Assembly: GCF_020911925.1 (NCBI RefSeq)
Contig: NZ_CP087134.1
Location: 3,968,001-4,032,000, forward strand
Reading direction: 5' to 3'
DNA from: Flavobacterium cupriresistens
GTDB lineage: Bacteria; Bacteroidota; Bacteroidia; Flavobacteriales; Flavobacteriaceae
Length of the DNA: 64,000 bases
A model generated the notes under the pieces. The model was given only the letters and a program-made list of their open reading frames with translations. It was not told where the DNA came from and did no database searches. Made by a program: the position numbers and the translations under genes. Below, in pieces: positions 52,812 to 62,214 of this stretch. The number at the start of each line of letters is the position of its first letter. Position 1 is the first letter of the stretch.

Positions 52812-54623
52812 ATGAATATAGATACGCTAATCTCTCCAATACAAGCATCCGAACATTTAGAAAAATCCGTTTGGAACAAAGTAACCCGTCTGCACCTTAG
52901 AAAAATACTTGCCGAGTTCTCTCATGAACGTCTTGTAATTCCTAATTTAATCGAAAGCAAAGACGGCTGGGGAATCTATCAACTTAGCAGTTCAGATGAA
53001 AAAAACACTTATCAATTTAATGCTAAAATACTGGCTTTAAACCATTGGTATATTGATACTGATTCTATTGAAAAATTTACTGAGGGTGAAACTGCTGCAT
53101 TAGACGCGCTTAGTTTTATCATCGAATTTAAGGCAGAGCTGGGAATTCCTGAGGAATCTTTACCGGTTTACCTGGAAGAGGTCTGCAGTACATTGGCCGG
53201 AAGTGCTTACTTGCATTATTATGGCAAACCAAACTCAAAAGAGTTATTAAGTGCCGGCTATCAGCAAACGGAATCTACGATGACCGGTCATCCACGTTTT
53301 ATTGCCAATAACGGAAGAATCGGTTTTACTTCCAGTGATCATAGAGAATACGCTCCCGAAGCAGCAGCGCCGTTCTCTCTGGTATGGCTTGCGGGTCATC
53401 GCTCTACTGCTGTTTTTACTGCCGTATTACCTTTAGATTATGATAAAGTAATGCTACAGGAACTTGGCGAAGAAACCTTAAAAAACTTTAACGATCAACT
53501 CCTTGGAAAAGGGCTAAATCCAAAAGATTATTTCTTTATGCCGGTGCATCCATGGCAATGGTTTAATAAATTATCTAATATCTTCTCAGCCGACATTGCT
53601 ACGAATCGTTTGGTTTGTATGGGATACAATGAAGACAAATACCAACCACAACAATCTATACGAACTTTTTATAATATCACACATCCCGAAAAATTCTATG
53701 TTAAAACGGCAATCGCTGTACTGAACATGGGCTATGTACGTGGGTTATCGCCTAAATTTATGTTGTCTAATCCGCCAATCAACGAGTGGATTTATAACCT
53801 GGTAAAGGATGACCATTATTTACAGTCAAAAGGTTTTATCATCTTAAGAGAGATTGCCAGTTTAAGTTTTGCTCATCAGTATTATGAAACAGCAGTCCCG
53901 GGTGACACGCCTTACAAAAAAATGTTTGCCTGTTTGTGGAGAGAAAGCCCGGCAGACAAAATTAGCGGTAACCAACGTTTAGTTACCATGGCGTCGCTGC
54001 TTCACATTGATAATGAAGGGAAAGCCTATCTTCCAGAATTGATACAAGCATCGGGTTTGACCATTTCTAATTGGTTGCGTCAATACTTTAGCTGTTATTT
54101 GAGTCCATTACTTCACTGTTTCTACAAATGGGACATGGTCTTTATGCCTCATGGAGAAAATCTAATCCTGATTCTGGAAGATCATAAAGTCGTTAATGCT
54201 ATTATGAAAGATATTGGTGAGGAAGTTTCGTTACTAAACTGCAGTTTAGAAATTCCTGAAGAAGCTTTAAGACTTGCTGTAACTGTTCCTGACGAACGCA
54301 AAACATTGCCTTTATTTACACAAGTATTCGATTCTATCTTCCGATTTATTGCTGCAATACTTGTTGAACATGCCGATTTCCCGGAAGATGAGTTTTGGAA
54401 ACTTGTAGCAGAATGTATCTTAGATTATCAAGCGGCACATCCTGAATTCAGTGAATCTTTCAAGAAATTCGACTTGTTTGTTGATGAATTCAGCCCTGAT
54501 GCCTTAAATAAGTTACAACTGAATAATAACAGACAGTTAAGAAATCGTGCCAATCCATTTGAAAACCTGCCTTATATAGGTATTGTAAAAAACCCTGTAA
54601 CTCCATTTTACACTAATAAATAA
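52812..54623 (+). CDS. NIS siderophore synthetase, IucA/IucC family (second copy)
   Basis: At 603 residues this closely parallels the first copy, with TGHPRFIANNGRIGF, HPWQWFNKL, MPHGENLILILED and MKDIGEEVSLLN. Large blocks align by eye (RGLSPKFMLSNPPINEW against RGLSPYYMRTNPPISEW), so the pair arose by tandem duplication, yet they differ at many positions. The two may act in sequence on successive amide bonds. The TonB receptor begins 14 bases after this gene's stop codon, supporting one operon. Confidence 0.93.
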   Translation: MNIDTLISPIQASEHLEKSVWNKVTRLHLRKILAEFSHERLVIPNLIESKDGWGIYQLSSSDEKNTYQFNAKILALNHWYIDTDSIEKFTEGETAALDALSFIIEFKAELGIPEESLPVYLEEVCSTLAGSAYLHYYGKPNSKELLSAGYQQTESTMTGHPRFIANNGRIGFTSSDHREYAPEAAAPFSLVWLAGHRSTAVFTAVLPLDYDKVMLQELGEETLKNFNDQLLGKGLNPKDYFFMPVHPWQWFNKLSNIFSADIATNRLVCMGYNEDKYQPQQSIRTFYNITHPEKFYVKTAIAVLNMGYVRGLSPKFMLSNPPINEWIYNLVKDDHYLQSKGFIILREIASLSFAHQYYETAVPGDTPYKKMFACLWRESPADKISGNQRLVTMASLLHIDNEGKAYLPELIQASGLTISNWLRQYFSCYLSPLLHCFYKWDMVFMPHGENLILILEDHKVVNAIMKDIGEEVSLLNCSLEIPEEALRLAVTVPDERKTLPLFTQVFDSIFRFIAAILVEHADFPEDEFWKLVAECILDYQAAHPEFSESFKKFDLFVDEFSPDALNKLQLNNNRQLRNRANPFENLPYIGIVKNPVTPFYTNK

Positions 54624-54636
54624 AAAATCAATTTTC

Positions 54637-57030
54637 GTGAATTATTTTACAACATTAAACAAATACATACCCACCCTACTCTTTACTGCTGTGTTCTTTT
54701 TATTGTCCTTACATACACAAGCGCAACAAAGCCAATCCGGCACCATCAAAGGTCAGGTTATGACCGAAGATGGAAAAAAAGTGCTGTACGGCACCGTTAG
54801 CCTAAATGGAAAATACAGTGTTAAATTAGATAAGGACGGTTGGTATGTATTTGATAAGCTTACTTCTAAAACAAATACCGTTACAGCAAGTATTATGGGA
54901 TTAGCCTCTCAGACAAAAACGGTAACCCTAAATACAGGAGAAGAAATTATTCTGGACTTTACCCTTACCGCTGATGCTGAATCCTTAAATGAGGTTTTTA
55001 TTGTCGGAAACAAATACAAAATCACTTCTAAAAAGAACAGTGAATATGTGTCGCGACTTCCAATCAAAAATCTGGAAAATTCACAGGTTTATAGTGTGGT
55101 AGACAAGGAACTTATTAAAGAACAAATGGCTTTAACGGTCGAAGAATCTTTTAGAAATGTTCCGGGAGCTGCCCCTGCAAAAACCGGAGCGGGAATGCCT
55201 TCTTTTTTCTCGAGAGGTTTTCAAACGAGTGAAAATTTCCGTAACGGGATGGCGACTTATCTGCGTACAGGTGTAGATCTTGCCGCTGTAGAACGTGTGG
55301 AAACCTATAAAGGACCAAGTTCTACACTTTTCGGGGCACAAATGACCTCATTTGGAGGGCTTGTAAATTATATCACCAAAAGACCTTATGACCATTTCGG
55401 AGGTGAAATTGCCTATACAATGGGAAGTTGGGACCTGAGTCGTATGACCTTAGACATCAATACTCCGGTTAAAGATGCGGAAGGTTTATTCGTGAGGTTA
55501 AACGTTGCCCGTCAGACCGAAAACACTTTTCAGGATCAGGGCAATAGTACTACATTACTTATTGCACCAAGCATTACCTATCAGGTATCCGATCGTTTAA
55601 AATTTACGTTGAATGCTGATTTCCAAAGTATGCAGGGAATTACTCCGGCTGGATGGATGGTTTCACCAACATTAGGCGTAAACAGTTTCAACCATCTTAA
55701 TCTCGATTACCGTATCTCACTTAACGATAACTCTCTCGTAAGTAAACAAGGTTCTACCAATGTATTACTTGACGCAGAATATAAAATTTCTGATCAATGG
55801 ACTTCTCAATCCAGATATGCTTACGGTGCGGGGAATTACGACGACCTCTATATTTTTGACTTCATCTGGCAAAATAAATCCTCTGTCGATCGTATCCTTA
55901 GAACATTCACCGACGAAAAGGATGTTAGAAAAAACTTCCAGCAAAATTTTACAGGAGATTTTAAAATCGGTAATTTCAGAAACAGACTTGTAGTTGGTTT
56001 TGACTATTTATCCAGCTTTAGATCTACCCGATACGACGGACTAGGTTATGCAGGAAAGGTTTTTGAACCGGCAAATTTGGATGATCTAGGTGCAACACCT
56101 GTAATTAGAATAGAGGATGTTGAATCTATTTTAGCCAAAAGAAACACAGGTCAGAACCAGACAAAAGAATCTACTTATAGTGTTTATGCTTCAGATGTTT
56201 TCAACGTAACAGACCAACTTTTAGTTATGGCCAGTTTACGTGTCGATCGTTATATTGGAGATGGTACAACAAATACAAAATCTCGTGTAACTCTTGGTAA
56301 CTACAATCAAACTGCGTTCTCTCCTAAATTCGGTCTGGTGTATCAAATTCTGGAAGACAAACTATCTGTTTTTGGAAATTATATGAATGGTTTTAAAAAC
56401 ATAGCTCCAAAAATTCAGGTAGACAAAACAGTTTCTGTTTTCAAACCTCAGGAAGCCGCACAACTGGAAGGTGGTGTTAAATTAGATTTCTCCGATAAAA
56501 TCAATGCGACTGTAAGTTATTACCAGATTGATGTCACTAATAGTTTGAGAAATGAAGTTACTCCACAAGGAACTTTTGTTATACAAGACGGAACACAAAA
56601 AAGCAAGGGAGTTGAAATTGAAGTTATAGGAAGACCTTTTTCAGGTTTCAACTATGTAGCCAGTTACGGTTATAATGACAATGAGTTAACAAAATCAACT
56701 GCTAGTGCACCGGGTAAAAGAGCGGCAGGTACTCCAAAAAATGTCGTTAATCTTTGGGCAAGTTACACTATTGTGAAAGGTAAGGCTCAGGGCTTAGGAA
56801 TGGGAATAGGAAATTCTTATGTTTCAGATGCCTTTATTGACAATACCAATACCTTTACCCTTTCTTCTTATAATCTTCTTGACGCAACCTTGTTTTACAA
56901 CCGTCCGAAGTATCGAATTGGTATTAAAGCCAACAATATTCTGGACAGACAATATTGGGTAAGTGACGGTTATTATGCACGTCCGCAAAAGCCGAGCAAT
57001 TTTATGATCAACTTTACCTATAAATTTTAA
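54637..57030 (+). CDS. TonB-dependent siderophore receptor
   Basis: The 797-residue receptor starts with GTG (VNYF), has a signal peptide ending HTQAQ, then a carboxypeptidase-regulatory-like domain (about 35-115), a plug with SFFSRGFQTSENFRNGM and YKGPSSTLFGAQMTSFGG, and a barrel with the final strand NFMINFTYKF. The plug resembles FhuA/FpvA-type siderophore receptors. Position right after the NIS genes suggests it imports the ferric form of their product. It ends 5 bases before the next gene. Confidence 0.92.
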   Translation: MNYFTTLNKYIPTLLFTAVFFLLSLHTQAQQSQSGTIKGQVMTEDGKKVLYGTVSLNGKYSVKLDKDGWYVFDKLTSKTNTVTASIMGLASQTKTVTLNTGEEIILDFTLTADAESLNEVFIVGNKYKITSKKNSEYVSRLPIKNLENSQVYSVVDKELIKEQMALTVEESFRNVPGAAPAKTGAGMPSFFSRGFQTSENFRNGMATYLRTGVDLAAVERVETYKGPSSTLFGAQMTSFGGLVNYITKRPYDHFGGEIAYTMGSWDLSRMTLDINTPVKDAEGLFVRLNVARQTENTFQDQGNSTTLLIAPSITYQVSDRLKFTLNADFQSMQGITPAGWMVSPTLGVNSFNHLNLDYRISLNDNSLVSKQGSTNVLLDAEYKISDQWTSQSRYAYGAGNYDDLYIFDFIWQNKSSVDRILRTFTDEKDVRKNFQQNFTGDFKIGNFRNRLVVGFDYLSSFRSTRYDGLGYAGKVFEPANLDDLGATPVIRIEDVESILAKRNTGQNQTKESTYSVYASDVFNVTDQLLVMASLRVDRYIGDGTTNTKSRVTLGNYNQTAFSPKFGLVYQILEDKLSVFGNYMNGFKNIAPKIQVDKTVSVFKPQEAAQLEGGVKLDFSDKINATVSYYQIDVTNSLRNEVTPQGTFVIQDGTQKSKGVEIEVIGRPFSGFNYVASYGYNDNELTKSTASAPGKRAAGTPKNVVNLWASYTIVKGKAQGLGMGIGNSYVSDAFIDNTNTFTLSSYNLLDATLFYNRPKYRIGIKANNILDRQYWVSDGYYARPQKPSNFMINFTYKF

Positions 57031-57034
57031 TTAA

Positions 57035-58171
57035 ATGGATTCTATCGATCAGCGCACTTTCCAATCCCGTAGAATACTGTTGGGGGTAATTATGACTTTT
57101 GCCATTCTGGATCATACCCGATTGTTTTTCCATTACTGGAACACCAATCCGGCAGATTTGGATCATACTACTTTCTCTTTGTTTTTTACGCGATTTATAT
57201 CCCATTATTTTGCGCCGGCAGTATTTTTTATAGCCGGTATCGAATTATTCCAGTGGATGGGTAAAAAGACAAAAAAACAAAATATATGGCCTTTATTCCA
57301 GTTGGGCAGTGTGCTGATCCTTATTGAAATTTTCATAAACAATTTCTTGTATACGTTTGACCCTTATTACCGCACGATTGGTGTTTTTATCATCGGTTCA
57401 TTAGGGTTATGCTTATACTTTATGGCGGGTTTGCAATACTTAAACAGAAATTGGATCTTAGGGATCAGTTTAATTATTCTAATCGGTCATCATGTATTAG
57501 ATTCTATACAAATGAAAGGAGATTCGCCAAATGCTATCCTTTGGTATTTGTTACACCAACAAAAATTTATACCTCATAATCAGAGTTTATACATCGTAAA
57601 TTATACCTTACTTCCTTGGTTGGGTGTTTTATTATTGGGGTATTTTTGGGGGTTCTTTTGCAGATCCGAAAGTTCTCCTGTACTTCGAAAAAAGGTATTG
57701 TTGTACAGTGGTTTTATTCTGATAGCGGTATTCTTTGTGTTGCGAGGCCTAAATGGCTACGGAGAATCTATCCCCTGGAAAACAGGAAGTTCTTCACTCC
57801 TGAGCGTGTTATCGTTTTTCAATCTTACAAAGTATCCGGCTTCACTGGAATTTCTCGCAATTACACTTGGTCCAATTTTTCTGTTTCTGGCCTATGCCGA
57901 AAACTGGAAAAACAGAGTCGCTCAATTCTTTTTTACTTTAGGACAGTTTCCTTTGTTTACTTATCTCTTCAGTACACTTATTATACATCTAGCGGCTATG
58001 GCTTGGTTGTTTTTTAATGGAAAACCATTGCAAAATATGGTCATAACAACTGCTTCGTATGGTGCTAAAAGTCCATTACTTAATTATGGCTACTCTTTAG
58101 CTACCGTTTATCTGCTGTGGCTTGTATTTGTTCTGATCTGCTATTTTGCGGTAAAAAAAATAAAAGCTTAA
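57035..58171 (+). CDS. Membrane acyltransferase-like protein (DUF1624/HGSNAT type)
   Basis: The 378-residue protein has about ten hydrophobic helices; the opening RILLGVIMTFAILDHTRLFF fits the catalytic His region of the heparan-glucosaminide N-acetyltransferase (DUF1624) group, with GVFIIGSLGLCLYFMAGLQY and WLGVLLLGYFWGFF further on. Such proteins move acyl groups across or at the membrane. In this operon an acyl transfer to the siderophore, or a transport function, is plausible but unproven. It ends the operon without an obvious hairpin. Confidence 0.78.
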   Translation: MDSIDQRTFQSRRILLGVIMTFAILDHTRLFFHYWNTNPADLDHTTFSLFFTRFISHYFAPAVFFIAGIELFQWMGKKTKKQNIWPLFQLGSVLILIEIFINNFLYTFDPYYRTIGVFIIGSLGLCLYFMAGLQYLNRNWILGISLIILIGHHVLDSIQMKGDSPNAILWYLLHQQKFIPHNQSLYIVNYTLLPWLGVLLLGYFWGFFCRSESSPVLRKKVLLYSGFILIAVFFVLRGLNGYGESIPWKTGSSSLLSVLSFFNLTKYPASLEFLAITLGPIFLFLAYAENWKNRVAQFFFTLGQFPLFTYLFSTLIIHLAAMAWLFFNGKPLQNMVITTASYGAKSPLLNYGYSLATVYLLWLVFVLICYFAVKKIKA

Positions 58172-58213
58172 CTAGTTATATCATCGAAATCTCATGCCTT
58201 ATTTTCTGTAGTC

Positions 58214-58312
58214 TTGTCAATTTCGACGAAGGAGAAATCACACAAGAAATTCCGCAAAGAAAAACGCTAATCTTTGTCGAATGTTGGATGCGATTTCTCC
58301 TTCGTCGAAAGG
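58214..58312. repeat. Dispersed inverted repeat of the GAAATGACA family
   Basis: CAATTTCGACGAAGGAGAAA near 58214 and ATTTCTCCTTCGTCGAAAGG ending near 58312 frame an imperfect inverted repeat matching the copies at 28.7, 38.9 and 39.2 kb. The remainder of the gap to 58560 is AT-rich. Confidence 0.82.
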
Positions 58313-58527
58313 ACAAACTGGAGAGTGTAATTGTATAAACGAGGTATGTATGTTTTAGACAAACTAAATTTTCGCATTCCTTTTTTACTACGCCACAGGT
58401 TTTGCATTTGATCCGGTAAAACAGTTCCACTAAGATTCAATACAAAAATTACAAATAGTAAACTCTTAAGAATAAAATATAGTCATCCTGCACCAACTAG
58501 CACGAATTATTTTTTTTTAATTCAAGT

Positions 58528-58535
58528 TAAATTTG
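58528..58535 (+). promoter_or_regulatory. Bacteroidetes -7 element of the XRE-cupin gene
   Basis: TAAATTTG fits TAnnTTTG exactly and lies 25 bases before the ATG. A T-rich stretch 17-20 bases upstream may supply the -33 contact. Confidence 0.45.
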
Positions 58536-58560
58536 CATATTCGTAAGAAATACAAAAAGA

Positions 58561-59142
58561 ATGGATGATTATTTAATTGGAATTGGTAAACGAATAAAAG
58601 ACATTCGCAAGAACAGTAAAAAAACAATTAGCACCGTTGCCAATGCTGCCGAAGTTAGTAATGGACTAATATCGCGCATTGAAAACGGAAGAACAATTCC
58701 TTCCCTTCCTGTTTTATTAAATATCATTAGTGCATTAGAAATTGAAGTTTCGGCCTTTTTTGAAGGAATGCCTAAACCCTCGGGGCAAAATTATATGGTA
58801 TCCCGTGCCGAGGAAAATTCCATTATCGAAAAAGAAGATGATGCAAAAGGTTTTACTTATCAATATATCTTTGGTAAACAACTTTCCTCTATCGGATTTG
58901 AAGCTGTTTTATTAGAAGTAAAACCAAACTCACAAAGAGAAAAAGTCGAAACGGATGCTTACGAATACAAATACATGCTTTCGGGCGAATGTGTGTATAT
59001 CATAGGCGATGATGAAGTATTGATAAAAGAAGGAGATTCGATCTTTTTTGACGGTAGAATTCCGCATGTTCCTGTAAATCGCAGTACAACAACTGCCAAA
59101 ATGTTGGTATTATACTTCTTTTTTAATACCCAGAGAGATTAA
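58561..59142 (+). CDS. XRE-cupin transcriptional regulator
   Basis: The 193-residue protein joins an N-terminal helix-turn-helix (residues about 8-62, TISTVANAAEVSNGLISRIE and PSLPVLLNIISALEIEVSAF) to a C-terminal cupin sensor (about 115-190, DAYEYKYMLSGECVYIIGDD, EGDSIFFDGRIPHVPVNRS). Such regulators bind small metabolites in the cupin and often control amino-acid, sulfur or polyamine genes. No operon partner is adjacent; its targets might be the membrane acyltransferase or phosphonate genes, but nothing in sequence shows that. Confidence 0.92.
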   Translation: MDDYLIGIGKRIKDIRKNSKKTISTVANAAEVSNGLISRIENGRTIPSLPVLLNIISALEIEVSAFFEGMPKPSGQNYMVSRAEENSIIEKEDDAKGFTYQYIFGKQLSSIGFEAVLLEVKPNSQREKVETDAYEYKYMLSGECVYIIGDDEVLIKEGDSIFFDGRIPHVPVNRSTTTAKMLVLYFFFNTQRD

Positions 59143-59171
59143 AAACGGAATCAAGTCTTAAGTTTTCTTGA

Positions 59172-59745
59172 TCTTTTTTTGCCACGAATTTCACGAATTG
59201 GCTCTAATTATTTTTTGCCACAGATTAAAAAGATTAAAAGGATCTAATCTGTAGGGGCAATTTAATTCTATCTAATAATTTTTTAGGTTACTGGTAAAAA
59301 CTATTTTATGTTTCATGTTCATGATTATTTTTATCTTTTTTATCACGCAGATTTAGCAGATTAGGCAGATTTTTGCAATTGAACTGATAAGAAAATCCGT
59401 TACCCGAACAATAACAAACAGACAGCGCAAATCCGCAAAATCCGCTAAATCTGCGTGCTATTTTCGTTTAGTATTTCGTCAATTGACTCTAATTATTTTT
59501 TGTCACATATTAAAAGGATTTGATCTGTAGGGGTCAATTTAATTCTATGTAATACTTTTTTAGGCTACTGGTAAAGAGTTATTTCTATTTCGCATTCTTG
59601 GTTTATTGTTCTTTTTTATCACGCAGATTTAGCAGATCTGGCAGATTTTTACAATAGAACTGATAAAAAAATTCGTTACCAGAACAATCGCGAACAGACG
59701 GCGCAAATCCGCTAAATCTGCTAAATCTGCGTGCGATTTCATTCT
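59172..59745. repeat. Two degenerate tandem copies of a 300-bp repeat
   Basis: The words CTAATTATTTTTTG, ATCTGTAGGGG, TTTTTTAGG, TATCACGCAGATTTAGCAGA and CGCTAAATCTGCGTGC recur about 295-300 bases apart. Each copy includes an inverted repeat between ATCACGCAGATTTAGCAGAT and CTAAATCTGCGTGC. The start overlaps a GCCACAGATT element. No gene is seen between 59143 and 59755. Confidence 0.85.
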
Positions 59746-59755
59746 AGTGCCTAAA

Positions 59756-60076
59756 TTATTTTATCAAAAGAATTAAAACGGCAAATAGATATAATCCGAT
59801 TACCGCTATCATGATTAAAGCGATTTCAACCGCTTCAGCAAAAGTGATGTTGTGGTTCATTGTGGTTTTCTCTTCGACAAACTCTATCGTTTCTATACTT
59901 ACGCCAAAAGATTTAACACTCTCAAGATGTTTTTCTTTCTCTATTGGTACATCATTTTCTATAGCTGATAGTACTGTTTCTAAAGCCTGAACCTGGTTTT
60001 TCTTCTTTATGTCTCTAAGTATACGAACAAGGCTTATTTTTTGCCCTTCGCAAATTGTTTTTTCTACTGTGATCAT
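59756..60076 (-). CDS. Small tail-anchored protein of unknown function
   Basis: The start is placed at ATG 60076 (106 residues); an in-frame ATG 17 codons earlier at 60127 gives a hydrophobic leader without support. The soluble part is helical (ISLVRILRDIKKKNQVQALE) and the last 25 residues (AVEIALIMIAVIGLYLFAVL) form one transmembrane tail. The mid-region KHLESVKSFGVSIETIEF is unremarkable. No family recognised. It is isolated, separated from the phosphonate genes by a terminator. Confidence 0.55.
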   Translation of the reverse strand: MITVEKTICEGQKISLVRILRDIKKKNQVQALETVLSAIENDVPIEKEKHLESVKSFGVSIETIEFVEEKTTMNHNITFAEAVEIALIMIAVIGLYLFAVLILLIK

Positions 60077-60309
60077 AAGTTCTAAATAATAATTTAAAAA
60101 ATTTACACAACGGAAAAAACAAAACAACAGGATACACTACAGATTGAAATCAGTCCGTACCGTTTAATTACTTCTTCCGTTATTTGTTTTGAACAAAAAT
60201 ATAAATTTTCTTACAATACAATCATAAAACCAGGAAAAACTTTATAAAAATTTTCATACTCTCCAAAAAGTATTTATCAGAGTCATCACAACAACTTTTA
60301 AGTAAAAAC

Positions 60310-60347
60310 AAAAAAACTCCTCCTTTACCTGAAATAAAGGAAGAGTT
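60310..60347 (-). terminator. Terminator of the phosphonate gene cluster
   Basis: On the minus strand the stem AACTCTTCCTTTA/TAAAGGAGGAGTT (one mismatch) has a 7-base loop and a T run. It lies 24 bases past the stop of the PhnX-like gene. Confidence 0.82.
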
Positions 60348-60370
60348 CAAAAAAAAATAAACACAATATA

Positions 60371-61054
60371 TTATAAGAGTATAACTCTTAATTCTTTTAA
60401 ACTTTCAACGATATAAGTAGGAGCAGCTTCCTGAATTTGCTCACGGGTCTGTGCGCCAGTCAAAACTCCCGCTGTCATGCCACAATGGGCACTTTTTCCT
60501 TCTTCAATATCAATAGCCGAATCGCCTACTTTTAGGACTTTCAAAGGATCATTTACCCCCATAAGCTCCATCGCTTTTAGAATCATATCGCCGTCAGGTC
60601 GTCCGTTTTTAACATCGTCGGCAGTTACTAATGCATCAATGGTCACTCCTACTTTCCAGCCGAGTTTATCCAGTAATTTATTAGCTGTAATGCTATCATA
60701 GCCTGTATTTAAAACCACTTTTATATCATTGGCCTGTAAATCTTTGAACAGCTCTTCTGTGCCTTCAAAAGTTTTTACGTCCAGTTCATTGTATGCTTTT
60801 TCTAAAGCAATCTTAAAATTAGCGAATGCTTTTTCAGCCACACTCTTCACATTTGTTATACTTGTACAGGTTGTTAAAATATCTCTTATCGCCTGGTATT
60901 TTTCCTTACCTGCACCGTGTTTTAAAACGTCTTCCAATGACATTATAAATCCCTCTTCATTAATTACTTTTTGCACTGTTTTGTAGACTACATTTCCTTC
61001 ATCAACAGTTGTTCCGGCCATATCAAAGACCACCAATTCTATTCTTTGTTTCAT
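60371..61054 (-). CDS. PhnX-like phosphonatase-family HAD hydrolase
   Basis: The 227-residue protein has HAD motif I DMAGTTVDEG (Asp11, with Ala13 where ordinary HADs have Asp), the same form as phosphonoacetaldehyde hydrolase PhnX. Residue Lys52 in GAGKEKYQAIR falls where PhnX has its Schiff-base Lys (G-x-x-K). Further motifs are NTGYDS, NGRPDGD and VGDSAIDIEEG. Family TIGR03351-like. Predicted action: cleaves the C-P bond of phosphonoacetaldehyde or a relative. The gene begins 2 bases after the FAD oxidoreductase stop. Confidence 0.88.
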   Translation of the reverse strand: MKQRIELVVFDMAGTTVDEGNVVYKTVQKVINEEGFIMSLEDVLKHGAGKEKYQAIRDILTTCTSITNVKSVAEKAFANFKIALEKAYNELDVKTFEGTEELFKDLQANDIKVVLNTGYDSITANKLLDKLGWKVGVTIDALVTADDVKNGRPDGDMILKAMELMGVNDPLKVLKVGDSAIDIEEGKSAHCGMTAGVLTGAQTREQIQEAAPTYIVESLKELRVILL

Positions 61055-61056
61055 TA

Positions 61057-62214
61057 TTATACGTTAAAAATTTTAGTAATATTCTCTTTTGAAAATCCGG
61101 CGCTCCCCGTCATTCCTTTTCCTCCAATTCCGGTAATGATATGAATATTGTCACCGACAGTGTGCTCAAAAACATCTTTGGTTTTGCATTGAGAATAGGT
61201 TCCGAACCATCTGTTTTGAATTTCGTAAGTCGGCAAATCGATAATCTTTTTTGCCTCCTGTATCATAAAATTATCAATATCCATATCCAGATTAAACCCC
61301 AGATCATCACTGTTTGCTGCGGTAGCGTATTGGTGTGAATCTCCCAAAATCACAGAACCATCCATTGCCTGTTTGAAGAGAATATGAACGCCCCATTTTT
61401 TTTCTAAAGAATCTGCATCTTCTTTGGATTTAATGGCTTTAAACGAAGGACATTCATAAAAAGCTTCATATCTTCTAATCGATAATCCGGTTAAAATGGA
61501 GCTGTCTAACTTGTAATTGGCTTGTGGTTTGGTTTGCAACATTTGCAATTTTGAAACTTCAATATCACTTTTGAAAAACAAATCCGGATATAACGTTTTA
61601 AACTCACTGCCATTACAAATAATCACCTTTTTGGCCAAAAAAGTTTCGTTTGCGGCACTTTCTACTGTTACACCGGCATCGGTGTTTTCGCAGTTTACAA
61701 TTGCTGTATTGGTAATTAATTCTAAACCCAAAAATTGCTGCATATATTCCTGAAGTCGGTAAATCATAGTTCTTGGCTCTACCGTTACTTCATCAGGAAA
61801 AAACAAACCTGCTTTTACATAATCCGAGCGTAAACCCTGATATTTACTCAGACATTCCTCTTTAGTCAACAAATTGGACTGATAATCATTCCCTTTATTT
61901 ATTTCAGCCAGCTCTTCTATAAGTTGCACTTCCTCATCGTTGGAAGCCAGATAAACTGAGCCGTTTTGTCTGATTGAAATATCAAATTGGCTTTGAATTT
62001 CTTTGTAAATCAATAGACTTTCTCGTCCATAAGCTTGCCATTTTGAATCCATACCCGACGGTACTACTTGTCCAAAATTCTGAATAGTAGCACTTTTAGG
62101 CATTTTATCTTTTTCGATAACCGCCACTTTTAATCCTTTTTTTAAAGCGTGATAAGCATGAAAAGTTCCTAAAACCCCTCCTCCCACAACTATTAAATCA
62201 TATCTTGTTTTCAT
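61057..62214 (-). CDS. TIGR03364-type FAD-dependent amine oxidoreductase (phosphonate-linked)
   Basis: A DAO-superfamily enzyme of 385 residues with GGGVLG at 11-16 and IEKDKMPKSATIQNFGQVVP, then the C-terminal FAD contact IITGIGGKGMTGSAGFSKE. The family is found beside PhnX-type genes and members (reported as PbfD) oxidise N-alkylated 2-aminoethylphosphonates to phosphonoacetaldehyde, the PhnX substrate. Thus it would feed the next gene. Coding overlaps the DUF5690 gene by 17 bases, showing tight coupling. Confidence 0.87.
   Translation of the reverse strand: MKTRYDLIVVGGGVLGTFHAYHALKKGLKVAVIEKDKMPKSATIQNFGQVVPSGMDSKWQAYGRESLLIYKEIQSQFDISIRQNGSVYLASNDEEVQLIEELAEINKGNDYQSNLLTKEECLSKYQGLRSDYVKAGLFFPDEVTVEPRTMIYRLQEYMQQFLGLELITNTAIVNCENTDAGVTVESAANETFLAKKVIICNGSEFKTLYPDLFFKSDIEVSKLQMLQTKPQANYKLDSSILTGLSIRRYEAFYECPSFKAIKSKEDADSLEKKWGVHILFKQAMDGSVILGDSHQYATAANSDDLGFNLDMDIDNFMIQEAKKIIDLPTYEIQNRWFGTYSQCKTKDVFEHTVGDNIHIITGIGGKGMTGSAGFSKENITKIFNV

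Noticed and set aside
57616..58017. 133-codon open frame inside the membrane acyltransferase gene
   Set aside because: It is a shifted reading of the longer, clearly membrane-protein frame at 57035-58171.
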